64,000 nucleotides of DNA, from positions 1 through 64,000 of the forward strand of contig JAGRJY010000070.1 of NCBI GenBank assembly GCA_020442465.1, in the 5' to 3' direction. The stretch is from Lysobacterales bacterium (GTDB lineage: Bacteria; Pseudomonadota; Gammaproteobacteria; Xanthomonadales; Xanthomonadaceae). The notes below the pieces were generated by a model. That model had not been told where the DNA came from. It ran no database searches and saw nothing but the letters and a program-made list of their open reading frames with translations. This document shows positions 56,576 to 64,000 of the stretch, piece by piece (the first letter of the stretch is position 1; each line of letters opens with the position of its first letter). The position numbers were made by a program, and so were the translations under genes.

Positions 56576-59092
56576 ATGAGCCGCGCCGCGCTGACGCCGC
56601 CGAGGTATCGCGCCGCCGTCCGCGCCGCGCCCTTCGTGACCGTGGCCCTGGCCTGGCTGGTGGCGGCGCTGGCGTTGTGGCGCGATGCCCGCACCGACGT
56701 CGATGCCCTGCAGGGGTCGGCCGAGCGTGAGCGTGCCGCCCAGCTTCGGGCCAAGGCGCGCGAGCTGGAACAGAGCTTCGGCGCGGTCTATCAGGCGCTG
56801 CGCATGCTCTCGCTGATGCCTTCCCTCCGGCGTGCGGCGCCCGAGCCGGGTGAGCAGGCGGACGATGCGACGTTCGCCGTGCCCGAAGACACCCGCGATG
56901 CCATCCGCAGCGCGCTGGATCTGCTGGCGTTCGAACAGCCGGTAACGGCGCTCGTGCTTGCCGGAGCCACGCACGATTACAGCAAGGGACTGCAGCAGAT
57001 CGATGTCTGGCCTGCCGGCGATACGCGTGCCGTCGGTCGCGTGCCGCCCGACCGCTCGCACATGACCGGCGGCGCGGCGGTGGTCGGCGGCGAGGCGGCG
57101 TTCTATCTCGCCCAGCAGCTCGCCGTTCTCGACCGCGAGGCGGAACGGCCCGCGCCGTCGGAAGCGCCGCGGGCAAGTTCGGCGCTGCTTTCGCCGGAGC
57201 TGAAAGTGCACGAGCGTGCAGCGGGGGTGCCCGGCGCGGGCGAGACGCTGGGCCTGCTGTACACGGTTCCGGTGCATGACTCACAGAACGGGCGGCTGAT
57301 CGCAGCGCTTTCGGCCGTGGTCGATGCCGACACGATCGAGGCGAGGCTGCTCGATTGGCCGATGCTGCCGCGCACCGACGACGACTGGGCGAGCCTGCGC
57401 AGCCAGGGCGTGGCGCTGCAAACACGCCCGTGGGCATTCGTGCTGGAGAACCGGGCCTTGGGTGTGCGCATCTTCGACCGGCGCATGCCACTGGTGGATG
57501 CGTGGCTGGACGGTCGCATCGAGCTCGACGTGGCGCTGCGCGAACGCGTCGACGTGCGCTCCGATGGCACCTGGCAACTGCACTGGCTCGCCCCTGTCGG
57601 CTATCTGCACGACATCGGCGCAGCACGCTGGCGCGCCATGTGGCTGGCCCAGGCCGCCTGCCTGGCGCTCGCGACCATGCTGATCGGCCTGCTGCGGATC
57701 GTGCTGGGGCTGCACGCCCAGGCCTCGCACCTGCTGCAGGAGCAGGCAGGCCAGGATGCGCTCACCGGGCTGCTCAGTCGCATCGGCTTCCTGCAGCAGC
57801 TTGACGATGCGTTCGTGCACGGCGACGAAGCCTCGATCAAGCGCGGCGTGCTGGTCGTGGGCATCGATGGCCTGCGTACCGTCAACGAAACCTACGGCTC
57901 GACCGCCGGCGACCAGCTGATCCGGCGCATCGCCCAGCGCATCAGTCTGGCAATCGGAGCGGAAGCGGAAGTCTCCGCCCGAGCGACCTCGCGCCTGTTT
58001 GCCGGGCGCCTGTCCGGCAGTGAAATCGCCATCGCCTACATCGATGTCGCGCGGCTCGGTGTGCTGACCCGGCTGGCCGACCAGTTGATCAAGTCGCTGG
58101 GCGCGCACGTCGAGCATCAGCAGTCGGTGCTGCGCGCAGAACCGGTGATCGGGCTGGCGCTCTGCCCCGAACATGCGCTCGATGCTGAAGGGCTGATGCG
58201 CCGCGCCACCGAAGCGCTGGAAGCTGCCCGGCGCGCCGCCGGGCCGCGCTGGCGTGCGTTCGATGCGCAGCTGGAGGCCGCCACGCGGCGTCGCCAGCAG
58301 CTGCTCGGCGACCTGCGTACCGCGGCACAAAGTGGTGCGCTGACGCTCAGCTACCTGCCGATGCTGGACATGGACCGGCGACGCATCACCACCATCGAGG
58401 CCCTGCTGCGCTGGGAGCATCCGGAGCTGGGCAACGTGGCGCCGGCCGAGTTCATTCCCCTGCTGGAGCAAAGCGGCATGATGCTCGGGGTCAGCGACTG
58501 GGCGATCGAGCAGACCTGCCGACACTGGGCGGCGCTGCGCATGCGCGGGCACGAGGGGCTGTGCGTGGCGTTCAACCTCACCGCCTCGCAGCTGCTGCAG
58601 CCGATGCTGCGCTCGCGCCTGCAATCGTTACTGGAAAGTCACGGCCTGTTGGCCGAACAGATGACCTTCGAAGTGCGCGAATCGGCCTTGCGCGCCTGGC
58701 AATCCGAAGTCGGTGAGCGGCTGGACGAGCTGCGCCGTTTCGGCAGCCGCATCGTGTTGGACGAATTCGGCGTCGGCAGTCACGACATCCAGCACCTGCG
58801 CCAGCTGCCGATGCAGGCCATCAAGCTCGACCACCGACTGCTGCGCGCCTCCGAGGGCGGACGCAGCGAAGACGTCCTGCATGCGTTGATCCGCCTCGCC
58901 CGAAGCCTGGGCAGCGAGGTGCAGGTCTGCGGAGTGGAAACTCGGGAAGCCCTGGCCCTGGTGCGCAACGCCGGCTGTAGCCTGGTGCAGGGCTTCCTGC
59001 TCTCACGCCCGCTCGATGCGCGCACACTGGAGGCGTTCCTCAACGCTTTCGATGCCGAGAGCTGGATGCACGAACAGGGGATACACCCATGA
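56576..59092 (+). CDS. Membrane GGDEF-EAL protein with degenerate catalytic motifs
   Basis: The start at ATG 56576 gives 838 residues: a membrane helix (about 17-35), a periplasmic sensor region (about 40-355), a second helix (about 360-378), a GGDEF-type domain (about 395-550) and an EAL domain (about 575-830). The GGDEF signature is replaced by GRLSGSEIAIAYID, so it should not be a cyclase. The EAL domain keeps E608 in TIEALLRW and NLTASQLL, but DDFG is LDEFGVGSHD and the AEGVET motif is QVCGVET with C785 in place of glutamate, so phosphodiesterase activity is doubtful. It may act as a c-di-GMP or protein-binding receptor. Its stop overlaps the ATG of the S1/P1 nuclease. Confidence 0.9.
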   Translation: MSRAALTPPRYRAAVRAAPFVTVALAWLVAALALWRDARTDVDALQGSAERERAAQLRAKARELEQSFGAVYQALRMLSLMPSLRRAAPEPGEQADDATFAVPEDTRDAIRSALDLLAFEQPVTALVLAGATHDYSKGLQQIDVWPAGDTRAVGRVPPDRSHMTGGAAVVGGEAAFYLAQQLAVLDREAERPAPSEAPRASSALLSPELKVHERAAGVPGAGETLGLLYTVPVHDSQNGRLIAALSAVVDADTIEARLLDWPMLPRTDDDWASLRSQGVALQTRPWAFVLENRALGVRIFDRRMPLVDAWLDGRIELDVALRERVDVRSDGTWQLHWLAPVGYLHDIGAARWRAMWLAQAACLALATMLIGLLRIVLGLHAQASHLLQEQAGQDALTGLLSRIGFLQQLDDAFVHGDEASIKRGVLVVGIDGLRTVNETYGSTAGDQLIRRIAQRISLAIGAEAEVSARATSRLFAGRLSGSEIAIAYIDVARLGVLTRLADQLIKSLGAHVEHQQSVLRAEPVIGLALCPEHALDAEGLMRRATEALEAARRAAGPRWRAFDAQLEAATRRRQQLLGDLRTAAQSGALTLSYLPMLDMDRRRITTIEALLRWEHPELGNVAPAEFIPLLEQSGMMLGVSDWAIEQTCRHWAALRMRGHEGLCVAFNLTASQLLQPMLRSRLQSLLESHGLLAEQMTFEVRESALRAWQSEVGERLDELRRFGSRIVLDEFGVGSHDIQHLRQLPMQAIKLDHRLLRASEGGRSEDVLHALIRLARSLGSEVQVCGVETREALALVRNAGCSLVQGFLLSRPLDARTLEAFLNAFDAESWMHEQGIHP

Positions 59093-59886
59093 TGAGGATG
59101 GCATGCCTGGCCTTGGTGTTGTGTGCGTGGTCCGGCGCTGCGCACGCCTGGGGCTACCTCGGTCACCGCATCATCGCCGAGCTCGCGGAATCCGAACTGG
59201 ATGCCGAAACCCGTCAGGCCGTGCACGCGTTGCTCGCCGCGGCAGGCAAGACGTCCCTCGCCGACGTGGCGGTGTGGCCCGACGAGGTGCGAGAACAGCC
59301 GGAATGGCGCTGGACCTCGCGGTTGCACTACGTGAATTTTCCCCGCGGTGATTGCACCTACGACGGTGCACGCGCCTGCCCGGATGGTGCATGCGTCGTC
59401 GGTGGCATCGAACATTTCCTCGGCGCGCTGGGCGACGACAGCCTCGGCGCGCAGAAGCGCGTCGAGGCGCTGAGTTTCGTCGTGCACTACATCGCCGACG
59501 CGCACCAGCCGCTGCACGCCGGGTGGTCCGACGACAAGGGGGGCAACCTCACCCAGCTGCGCTGGAAAGACGAAGGCACCAACCTGCACTCGCTCTGGGA
59601 CTACGAACTGATCGCCCACCGCGGTCTGGATCGCGCCGCCTACGCAGCGCTCCTGTCGGCCACGCCGGCACCTGCCGTCGGGTCGATGCGACCGGAGGAC
59701 TGGGTGGTCGAGTCGTGTCGCGCGGTCGACAGCCCGGGGTTCTATCCCGCGCGGCGCACGGTGGATGTTGCCTATCTTGAACAGGTGCTGCCGCTGGCGG
59801 AGGCGCGCATGCAGCTCGCCGCGGCGCGCACCGCCGAGGCGCTGCATCGTGCGCTTGGCAAGTCGCGAGACGAGGCCTCGCCGTGA
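59089..59886 (+). CDS. Secreted S1/P1-type nuclease
   Basis: The 265-residue protein has a signal peptide (MMRMACLALVLCAWSGAAHA) cut so that the mature chain starts WGYLGHRIIAEL, whose N-terminal Trp and histidine are zinc ligands in this family. Other ligands lie in ADVAVWPDEV, RLHYVNF, GGIEHFLGAL and VVHYIADAHQPLHAGWSDD, then GTNLHSLWDYELI. Family enzymes use three zinc ions to degrade single-stranded DNA and RNA and to remove 3' phosphates. It would act in the periplasm or outside the cell, perhaps to gain phosphate or nucleosides. Its ATG overlaps the stop of the GGDEF-EAL gene. Confidence 0.93.
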   Translation: MMRMACLALVLCAWSGAAHAWGYLGHRIIAELAESELDAETRQAVHALLAAAGKTSLADVAVWPDEVREQPEWRWTSRLHYVNFPRGDCTYDGARACPDGACVVGGIEHFLGALGDDSLGAQKRVEALSFVVHYIADAHQPLHAGWSDDKGGNLTQLRWKDEGTNLHSLWDYELIAHRGLDRAAYAALLSATPAPAVGSMRPEDWVVESCRAVDSPGFYPARRTVDVAYLEQVLPLAEARMQLAAARTAEALHRALGKSRDEASP

Positions 59887-59918
59887 CTGGCTCGATGCCA
59901 GCGCCCGCAAGGACGATA

Positions 59919-61415
59919 ATGTCGGCCATGTCAGTTCCGCAGAGCCATCGGATGGATCTTCAACAGCACTTCGCGCGCTTTCGCGAAGGCGTGATCGGCG
60001 AACAACTCACCCACACGCTCGGTGGTGCGGATCGCCCGGTGGTGTATGCCGACTGGACGGCCAGTGGACGTCTGTATCGCCCGATCGAGCATTTCGTTTC
60101 CGAACGCCTCGGCCCCTATGTGGCCAACACGCATACCGAGTCCACCCTGACCGGCTGCACCATGACCCACGCCTACCACCAGGCCCAGCGGATCATCAAG
60201 AAGCACGTGCGCGCGGGCCCGGGCGATGTGCTGATCGCCCAGGGTTCGGGCATGACCACGGTGGTCAACAAGTTCCAGCGCATCCTCGGCCTGCGTCTGC
60301 CCGAGCACGTCTGCAGTCGGATGCCGGTGCGCGACGAGGACCGTCCGCTGGTGGTGATCACGCACATGGAGCACCACAGCAACCAGACCACCTGGGAAGA
60401 GTGCGCGGTCAAGGTCGAGATCATTCGCCGCGCCCCCGACGGCCAGCCCGACCTCGAGGACCTCGACGCGATCCTGCAGCGCCACGCCCATCGAAAGCTG
60501 AAGATCGGCGCGTTTTCTGCCTGCTCCAACGTCACCGGCATCATCACGCCCTACCACCGCATGGCCGCCATCATGCATCGGCACGGCGGTCTGTGCTTCG
60601 TCGACTTCGCCGCCTCCGCGCCCTATGTCGACATCGACATGCATCCGGATGATCCGGCGCAGAAGCTTGATGCGATCTACTTCTCGCCGCACAAGTTCCT
60701 CGGCGGGCCGGGATCAAGCGGCGTGCTGCTGTTCGATTCCTCGCTGTACCACCTCAAGGTGCCCGATCAGCCGGGCGGCGGCACGGTGGCCTGGACCAAT
60801 CCCTGGGGCGGCCATCGCTTCGTCGAAGACATCGAGGCGCGCGAGGACGGCGGCACGCCAGGTTTCCTGCAGACCATTCGCGCCGCACTGGCGATCGAGG
60901 TCAAGGAGGCCATGGGCGTGGAAGCGATCCATCGCCGCGAAGTGGAATTGCGCGAGGTGTTTCTCGCCGAGCTGAACAAGGATCAATCGATTCATCTGCT
61001 CGAACCCGAGCAGCTCGATCGCCTGTGCATTTTTTCCTTCTACGCGCTGGAGAAACACCACAACCTGATCGTGCGCCTGCTCAACGACCGTTTCGGCGTG
61101 CAGGTGCGCGGCGGTTGCTCCTGTGCTGGCACCTACGGGCACATCCTGCTCGGCGTCGATCCACAGACTTCGCAGCAGATCACTTGCGAGATCGATGCCG
61201 GCGATCTCAGCAACAAGCCGGGCTGGGTGCGGGTTTCGCTGCATCCGACCATGACCGATGACGAGGCTGTCTACGTGGCACGGTCGATCCGGGCGGTGAT
61301 GCAGCACTACCACGAGTGGAAGAACGACTACGAATTCGTCACCCAGTCCGGTGAGTTCCGTCTGCGCACGGGCGATCCGCAGTATCCCGGGCTGGAGCAA
61401 TTCGTCGCGGTCTGA
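59919..61415 (+). CDS. Class V aminotransferase, cysteine-desulfurase-like
   Basis: I choose ATG 59919, with AAGGA 5 bases upstream, giving 498 residues; the frame is open from 59883 and an ATG at 59928 is also possible. The fold-type I PLP domain shows VYADWTASGRLYRPIE at its start, VANTHTESTLTGCTMTHAYH, AQGSGMTTVVNKF, VITHMEHHSNQTTWEE, FVDFAASAPYVDIDMH and the Schiff-base lysine in IYFSPHKFLGGPGSSGVLLF. A cysteine-bearing loop, RGGCSCAGTYGH, sits where SufS/CsdA enzymes carry the sulfur-accepting cysteine. The protein is longer than SufS (about 400). Sulfur transfer from cysteine is a reasonable guess; another beta-elimination is possible. Confidence 0.85.
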   Translation: MSAMSVPQSHRMDLQQHFARFREGVIGEQLTHTLGGADRPVVYADWTASGRLYRPIEHFVSERLGPYVANTHTESTLTGCTMTHAYHQAQRIIKKHVRAGPGDVLIAQGSGMTTVVNKFQRILGLRLPEHVCSRMPVRDEDRPLVVITHMEHHSNQTTWEECAVKVEIIRRAPDGQPDLEDLDAILQRHAHRKLKIGAFSACSNVTGIITPYHRMAAIMHRHGGLCFVDFAASAPYVDIDMHPDDPAQKLDAIYFSPHKFLGGPGSSGVLLFDSSLYHLKVPDQPGGGTVAWTNPWGGHRFVEDIEAREDGGTPGFLQTIRAALAIEVKEAMGVEAIHRREVELREVFLAELNKDQSIHLLEPEQLDRLCIFSFYALEKHHNLIVRLLNDRFGVQVRGGCSCAGTYGHILLGVDPQTSQQITCEIDAGDLSNKPGWVRVSLHPTMTDDEAVYVARSIRAVMQHYHEWKNDYEFVTQSGEFRLRTGDPQYPGLEQFVAV

Positions 61416-61442
61416 GTCGCGCTGGCAGCCGTCGGTGCCCGA

Positions 61443-61464
61443 CGCGCGGCGATGAGGCCGCGCG
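61443..61464. terminator. Hairpin between the convergent aminotransferase and OsmC genes
   Basis: CGCGCGGC (61443-61450), loop GATGAG and GCCGCGCG (61457-61464) form an 8-bp stem. No T-run follows on either strand, so the role is inferred from position. Confidence 0.45.
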
Positions 61465-61488
61465 CCGATGCGAGCGCCGCCGCGATGC

Positions 61489-61953
61489 TCAGGCCGTGTG
61501 CTGGTGGATCACCGCACCGGTGCCGTCATGCACCACCACGTCCACGGCGATGCCGTCGCGTACGCTCTGGGTCACGACGCAGAATTCCTCGAACTGCGCG
61601 AGCACGCGTTCGACCTGATGCAGGTTCGCCGCGTCGTCGCCCAGCGTCAGCACAACACTTGCCCGCGGCAGGCGCCAGCGGCCGGCCGCGTTGCGTTCCA
61701 GTTTGGCGCTGATCTCCGCGCGCAGCTTGCCCGGCTCATTCTTGAACTTGCGCAGCGCGAACAACAGGCTTGCCACCAGGCAGTTCGCCACCGAGGCGAG
61801 CAGCAGGCGACTGGGGTTCGGCCCGCGTCCACTGCCGAGCGGCGGCGGCTCATCGGTGAGCCAATCCTCGAGCCCGGTGTCCTCGAAGCGCAAGGTGAAC
61901 GCAAAGTCTTCCTGCTGTTCGAGGGTGACGCGAAGGGGTTGTTCGGTGCTCAT
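61489..61953 (-). CDS. OsmC family protein
   Basis: The 154-residue protein starts at ATG 61953; the open frame upstream is not coding. It has the OsmC/Ohr layout with the first redox cysteine in LLLASVANCLVASLLFALRK (about 49-68) and the second in EEFCVVTQSVRDGI near residue 128. Both being present fits thiol-dependent peroxidase activity on organic hydroperoxides, or persulfide chemistry for some members. The 280-base gap to the divergent ArsR-type regulator should hold its promoter. Confidence 0.88.
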   Translation of the reverse strand: MSTEQPLRVTLEQQEDFAFTLRFEDTGLEDWLTDEPPPLGSGRGPNPSRLLLASVANCLVASLLFALRKFKNEPGKLRAEISAKLERNAAGRWRLPRASVVLTLGDDAANLHQVERVLAQFEEFCVVTQSVRDGIAVDVVVHDGTGAVIHQHTA

Positions 61954-62170
61954 GCGTGCTCCGTGGCAGAGGGGCGGCCCCATCGGGCCTGGCAAGCGGT
62001 CAGGAATGGATGCACCCGGCTTCGTCCACGCCCGAGGGACAGGTCGCCGGATGTCGTCGCTGGACGATTCTGACCCATGCGGCCGACCGGGTGAAACCGC
62101 GCCGGCCCCGGCTCGGACACGATGGTTCCGGATTCCGCGCGCCCAGCTGAACCCTGTCGATGCGCGCGAC

Positions 62171-62199
62171 TTGAACGGACGCCTTCTGCAACATAGTGT
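62171..62199 (+). promoter_or_regulatory. Candidate sigma-70 promoter of the ArsR-type regulator
   Basis: TTGAAC (62171-62176) and TAGTGT (62194-62199) are 17 bases apart, placing a transcription start about 27 bases before ATG 62234. Confidence 0.55.
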
Positions 62200-62233
62200 G
62201 GTGCTTGTCCTTCGCCCACGGAGTCCGGCCCCC

Positions 62234-62569
62234 ATGCCGACCAGCCGACGCCGATCCGCAGCGCCCGCGGCAGGCGACGCCATGCACGCGCACGCCGCCG
62301 AGGCGGCCAGGCTGCTGAAGGCGCTGGCGAACGAAAAGCGCCTGCAGGTCTTGTGTGCACTGGCCGACGGCGAGTGTTCGGTGGGCACGCTGAACACCGG
62401 CGTCGAGCTCAGCCAATCGGCTCTGTCCCAGCATCTGGCGGTGCTGCGCCAGCAAAACCTGGTGACCACGCGGCGCGAATCGCAGACGATTTACTACTCG
62501 ATCGCCGATCCGACGGTGCTGGCCCTGTTGCGGGTGCTTCGCGACGTCTACTGTGCGGACGACGGCTAG
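62234..62569 (+). CDS. ArsR-type regulator resembling persulfide sensors SqrR/BigR
   Basis: Starting at ATG 62234 the product has 111 residues; ATG 62282 is an alternative. It is a winged-helix ArsR protein: LLKALANEKRLQVLCALADG, SVGTLNTGVELSQSALSQHL with the recognition helix, and TTRRESQTIYYSIADP as the wing. Cysteines C41 (VLCAL) and C107 (DVYCADDG) fall at the places used by SqrR of Rhodobacter and BigR of Xylella/Agrobacterium to sense persulfides by a tetrasulfide link; C48 is extra. It lacks the usual metal-site cysteine pair of ArsR. It is divergent from an OsmC gene, which may be one target. I see no clear ATTC-N8-GAAT operator in the gap. Confidence 0.85.
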   Translation: MPTSRRRSAAPAAGDAMHAHAAEAARLLKALANEKRLQVLCALADGECSVGTLNTGVELSQSALSQHLAVLRQQNLVTTRRESQTIYYSIADPTVLALLRVLRDVYCADDG

Positions 62570-62832
62570 CGCCGACGACGACGAGTGCTGAGCAGAGCTG
62601 GCCCCGGCGAGAGCGGGCTTTGCAGGAAGCCGACATCGTCGAGTCTTGCCGTCCACATGCGCTGCCACCGGTACCGCAGTCGCCGCGCCGGCACCACGCG
62701 CGGCGGTCTCCGCCGTTGCAGTTTGCCTGAGCTGTGCAATGATGCTTTCGGGCTGTTCCGCCGCTGCGAGCACGTGCGGGTGGCAGCCGGACGGTGCGAG
62801 ACGCGGGGGTCGAAGCGAGCCGTGGAGGGCAC

Positions 62833-64000
62833 ATGAGCAGCACCGCAAGAGGGGGAGGCCGGTACGCTGCGGCGGTGGTCGCAGCGTTGTCGGTGGATGG
62901 GCCGATCGTGATGGCCGCACCGCTCGGGCTGGGCAAGCCGAACGGGCTGATCAACGCCATCTACCGCGCCGTCGCCGCCGACGGCCAGCGCCCGATGCGC
63001 ATCTTCACGGCGCTGTCGCTGACGCCGCCGCACCCGACCAGTGACCTGGAGCGGCGATTCCTCGAGCCCTTCCTGGCCCGACAATTCGGCGAAGACTATC
63101 CGGTGCTGGAGTACGTCGCCGCGCAGAAATCCGGCACCCTGCCGGCGAACATCCGGGTCCACGAGTTCTACCTGCAGAGCGGTGCGCTGCTCGATTGTGC
63201 CGCTGCGCAGCAGGACTACATCAGCCTGAACTACACCCACGTTGCCCGCGCCGTGGCCGATCGCGGGGTCAATGTCGTGGTGCAGCTGCTGGCCCGGGAT
63301 CCGGCCTCGGGCAGGCTGTCGTTCTCCTGCAACCCCGACGTCACCCTCGACCTGCTGGCGGCCATCAAGGCATCGGGTCGACAGACGCCCGTGCTGCTCG
63401 GTGAAGTGCATCCGGACTTGCCGTTCATGCCCGGTCCGGCCGAGGTGCCCGAGGGGCTGTTCGACGTCGTGGTCGAGCCTGCAGCGCGTTCTCACCGTCT
63501 CTTCGGCCTGCCGCGACAACCGGTCAGCGACGCCGAGTACGCCATCGGCTTTCTCGGCAGCACATTGGTGCGCGACGGGGGCAGCCTGCAGATCGGCATC
63601 GGCGCACTCAGCGACGCGCTGACCCATGCGCTGGTGCTGCGGCAGACGCGCAACGAGGACTATCGCGAGATCGTCCGTGCGCTGTGGCCCGAGGTGGAAA
63701 CCTCGCCGCTGGTCTGCGATTGGGGCGGTCTTGGCGAGTTCCAGCGCGGTCTGTTCGGCGCGTCGGAAATGGTCATGGACGGGTTCACCCACCTCATCGA
63801 TGTCGGGGTGATCAAGCGTCCGGTGGTCGACGATCTTGCGGTGATGGGTCGCGTCCATGACGGAACGGCCAGCGAGGAAGACGTCGCCTTGCTGGAACGC
63901 GAGGGGCAGATCCTGCACGGCGGGTTCTTCCTGGGGTCGCATGCGCTGTACGACTGGCTGCGCAGTCGCACGCCCAAGCAGCTCGGCCGCATCGGCATGA
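62833..64000 (+). CDS. Acetyl-CoA hydrolase/transferase family protein (5' part)
   Basis: The frame opens at ATG 62833, with GGAGGG 3-4 bases upstream, and runs past the window edge, so 389 N-terminal residues are seen. No signal peptide is present. It resembles the acetyl-CoA hydrolase/4-hydroxybutyrate CoA-transferase fold: GPIVMAAPLGLGKPNGLINAI near the N-terminus, MRIFTALSL, DYISLNYTHVARAV, DVVVEPA and GSLQIGIGALSDALTHALVL, the last like the GxxxxQxGIGxxP motif of the family with changes. The catalytic glutamate region lies about or past the edge. It would move CoA between short acids or hydrolyse acyl-CoA. It follows the ArsR-type gene by 263 bases. Confidence 0.8.
   Translation, partial: MSSTARGGGRYAAAVVAALSVDGPIVMAAPLGLGKPNGLINAIYRAVAADGQRPMRIFTALSLTPPHPTSDLERRFLEPFLARQFGEDYPVLEYVAAQKSGTLPANIRVHEFYLQSGALLDCAAAQQDYISLNYTHVARAVADRGVNVVVQLLARDPASGRLSFSCNPDVTLDLLAAIKASGRQTPVLLGEVHPDLPFMPGPAEVPEGLFDVVVEPAARSHRLFGLPRQPVSDAEYAIGFLGSTLVRDGGSLQIGIGALSDALTHALVLRQTRNEDYREIVRALWPEVETSPLVCDWGGLGEFQRGLFGASEMVMDGFTHLIDVGVIKRPVVDDLAVMGRVHDGTASEEDVALLEREGQILHGGFFLGSHALYDWLRSRTPKQLGRIGM

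Noticed and set aside
54133..56754. 873-codon open frame on the minus strand
   Set aside because: Runs antisense to tkt and across part of the HD-GYP gene in another frame; no motifs.
62646..63044. Possible small lipoprotein (hydrophobic stretch ending MLSGC)
   Set aside because: The lipobox-like piece is appealing, but the frame then runs into the acetyl-CoA hydrolase gene in the wrong frame as Arg/Gly-rich sequence, and no ribosome binding site is seen. Probably chance.
62566..63942. 458-codon open frame on the minus strand
   Set aside because: Antisense to the acetyl-CoA hydrolase/transferase gene, which has a good ribosome binding site and family motifs.

Overview
The window is a high-GC (about two-thirds G+C by eye), densely coded chromosomal segment of a gammaproteobacterium. 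The gene content and order point to the Lysobacterales/Xanthomonadales: a metX-metB operon behind a SAM-I riboswitch, rpmE2 next to gltA, mrcA divergent from pilMNOPQ, gmk-rpoZ-spoT-ridA-recG, outer-membrane and secreted proteins, and several c-di-GMP proteins. The placement is an inference from gene content. There is no rRNA, tRNA, CRISPR array, insertion sequence or prophage that I can support, and most of the window is core genome.

Layout. 1-2.5 kb: a truncated secreted P-domain protein, a secreted M23 peptidase and a DUF2937 membrane protein. 2.6-5.2 kb: a promoter with a striking palindrome, a SAM-I riboswitch, metX and metB (methionine synthesis). 5.2-8.3 kb: an OmpW-type porin, serine dehydratase, a small glutaredoxin-like protein and a YciI-like protein. 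8.4-10.5 kb: a YceI-cytochrome b561-YceI operon. 10.5-16.4 kb: a two-component propeller hybrid kinase and malic enzyme MaeB. 16.5-18.5 kb: a translationally coupled pair made of a secreted unknown protein and a secreted metzincin-type protease. 18.6-27.5 kb: RdgB, RNase PH, YicC, Gmk, RpoZ, SpoT, RidA and RecG. 27.5-33.7 kb: nucleoside hydrolase, L31 type B, citrate synthase, an uncharacterised protein and PBP1A.

33.9-41.7 kb: the type IV pilus alignment/secretin operon pilMNOPQ, followed on the same strand, with no visible terminator, by a large Ig-like-repeat lipoprotein. That lipoprotein has a compositional break in its middle and occupies the place where many gammaproteobacteria carry aroK-aroB. 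42.0-48.9 kb: a MoxR/DUF58/DUF4381/VWA/VWA-TPR/BatD cluster, its last five genes joined by 4-base start/stop overlaps, preceded by a perfect inverted repeat and a mini-ORF. 48.9-51.8 kb: two sodium/proton symporters. 51.9-54.4 kb: an EAL protein and an HD-GYP protein whose HD histidine is replaced. 54.5-59.9 kb: transketolase, a membrane GGDEF-EAL protein with degenerate active sites, and an S1/P1 nuclease. 59.9-64.0 kb: a class V aminotransferase/cysteine-desulfurase-like enzyme, an OsmC protein, a SqrR/BigR-like ArsR regulator with paired cysteines, and the start of an acetyl-CoA hydrolase/transferase.

The best candidates for something little described are the lipoprotein attached to the pil operon, the secreted protein/metzincin pair, the double control of the met operon, the possible sulfur/persulfide group at the right end, and the chain of partly degenerate c-di-GMP proteins.
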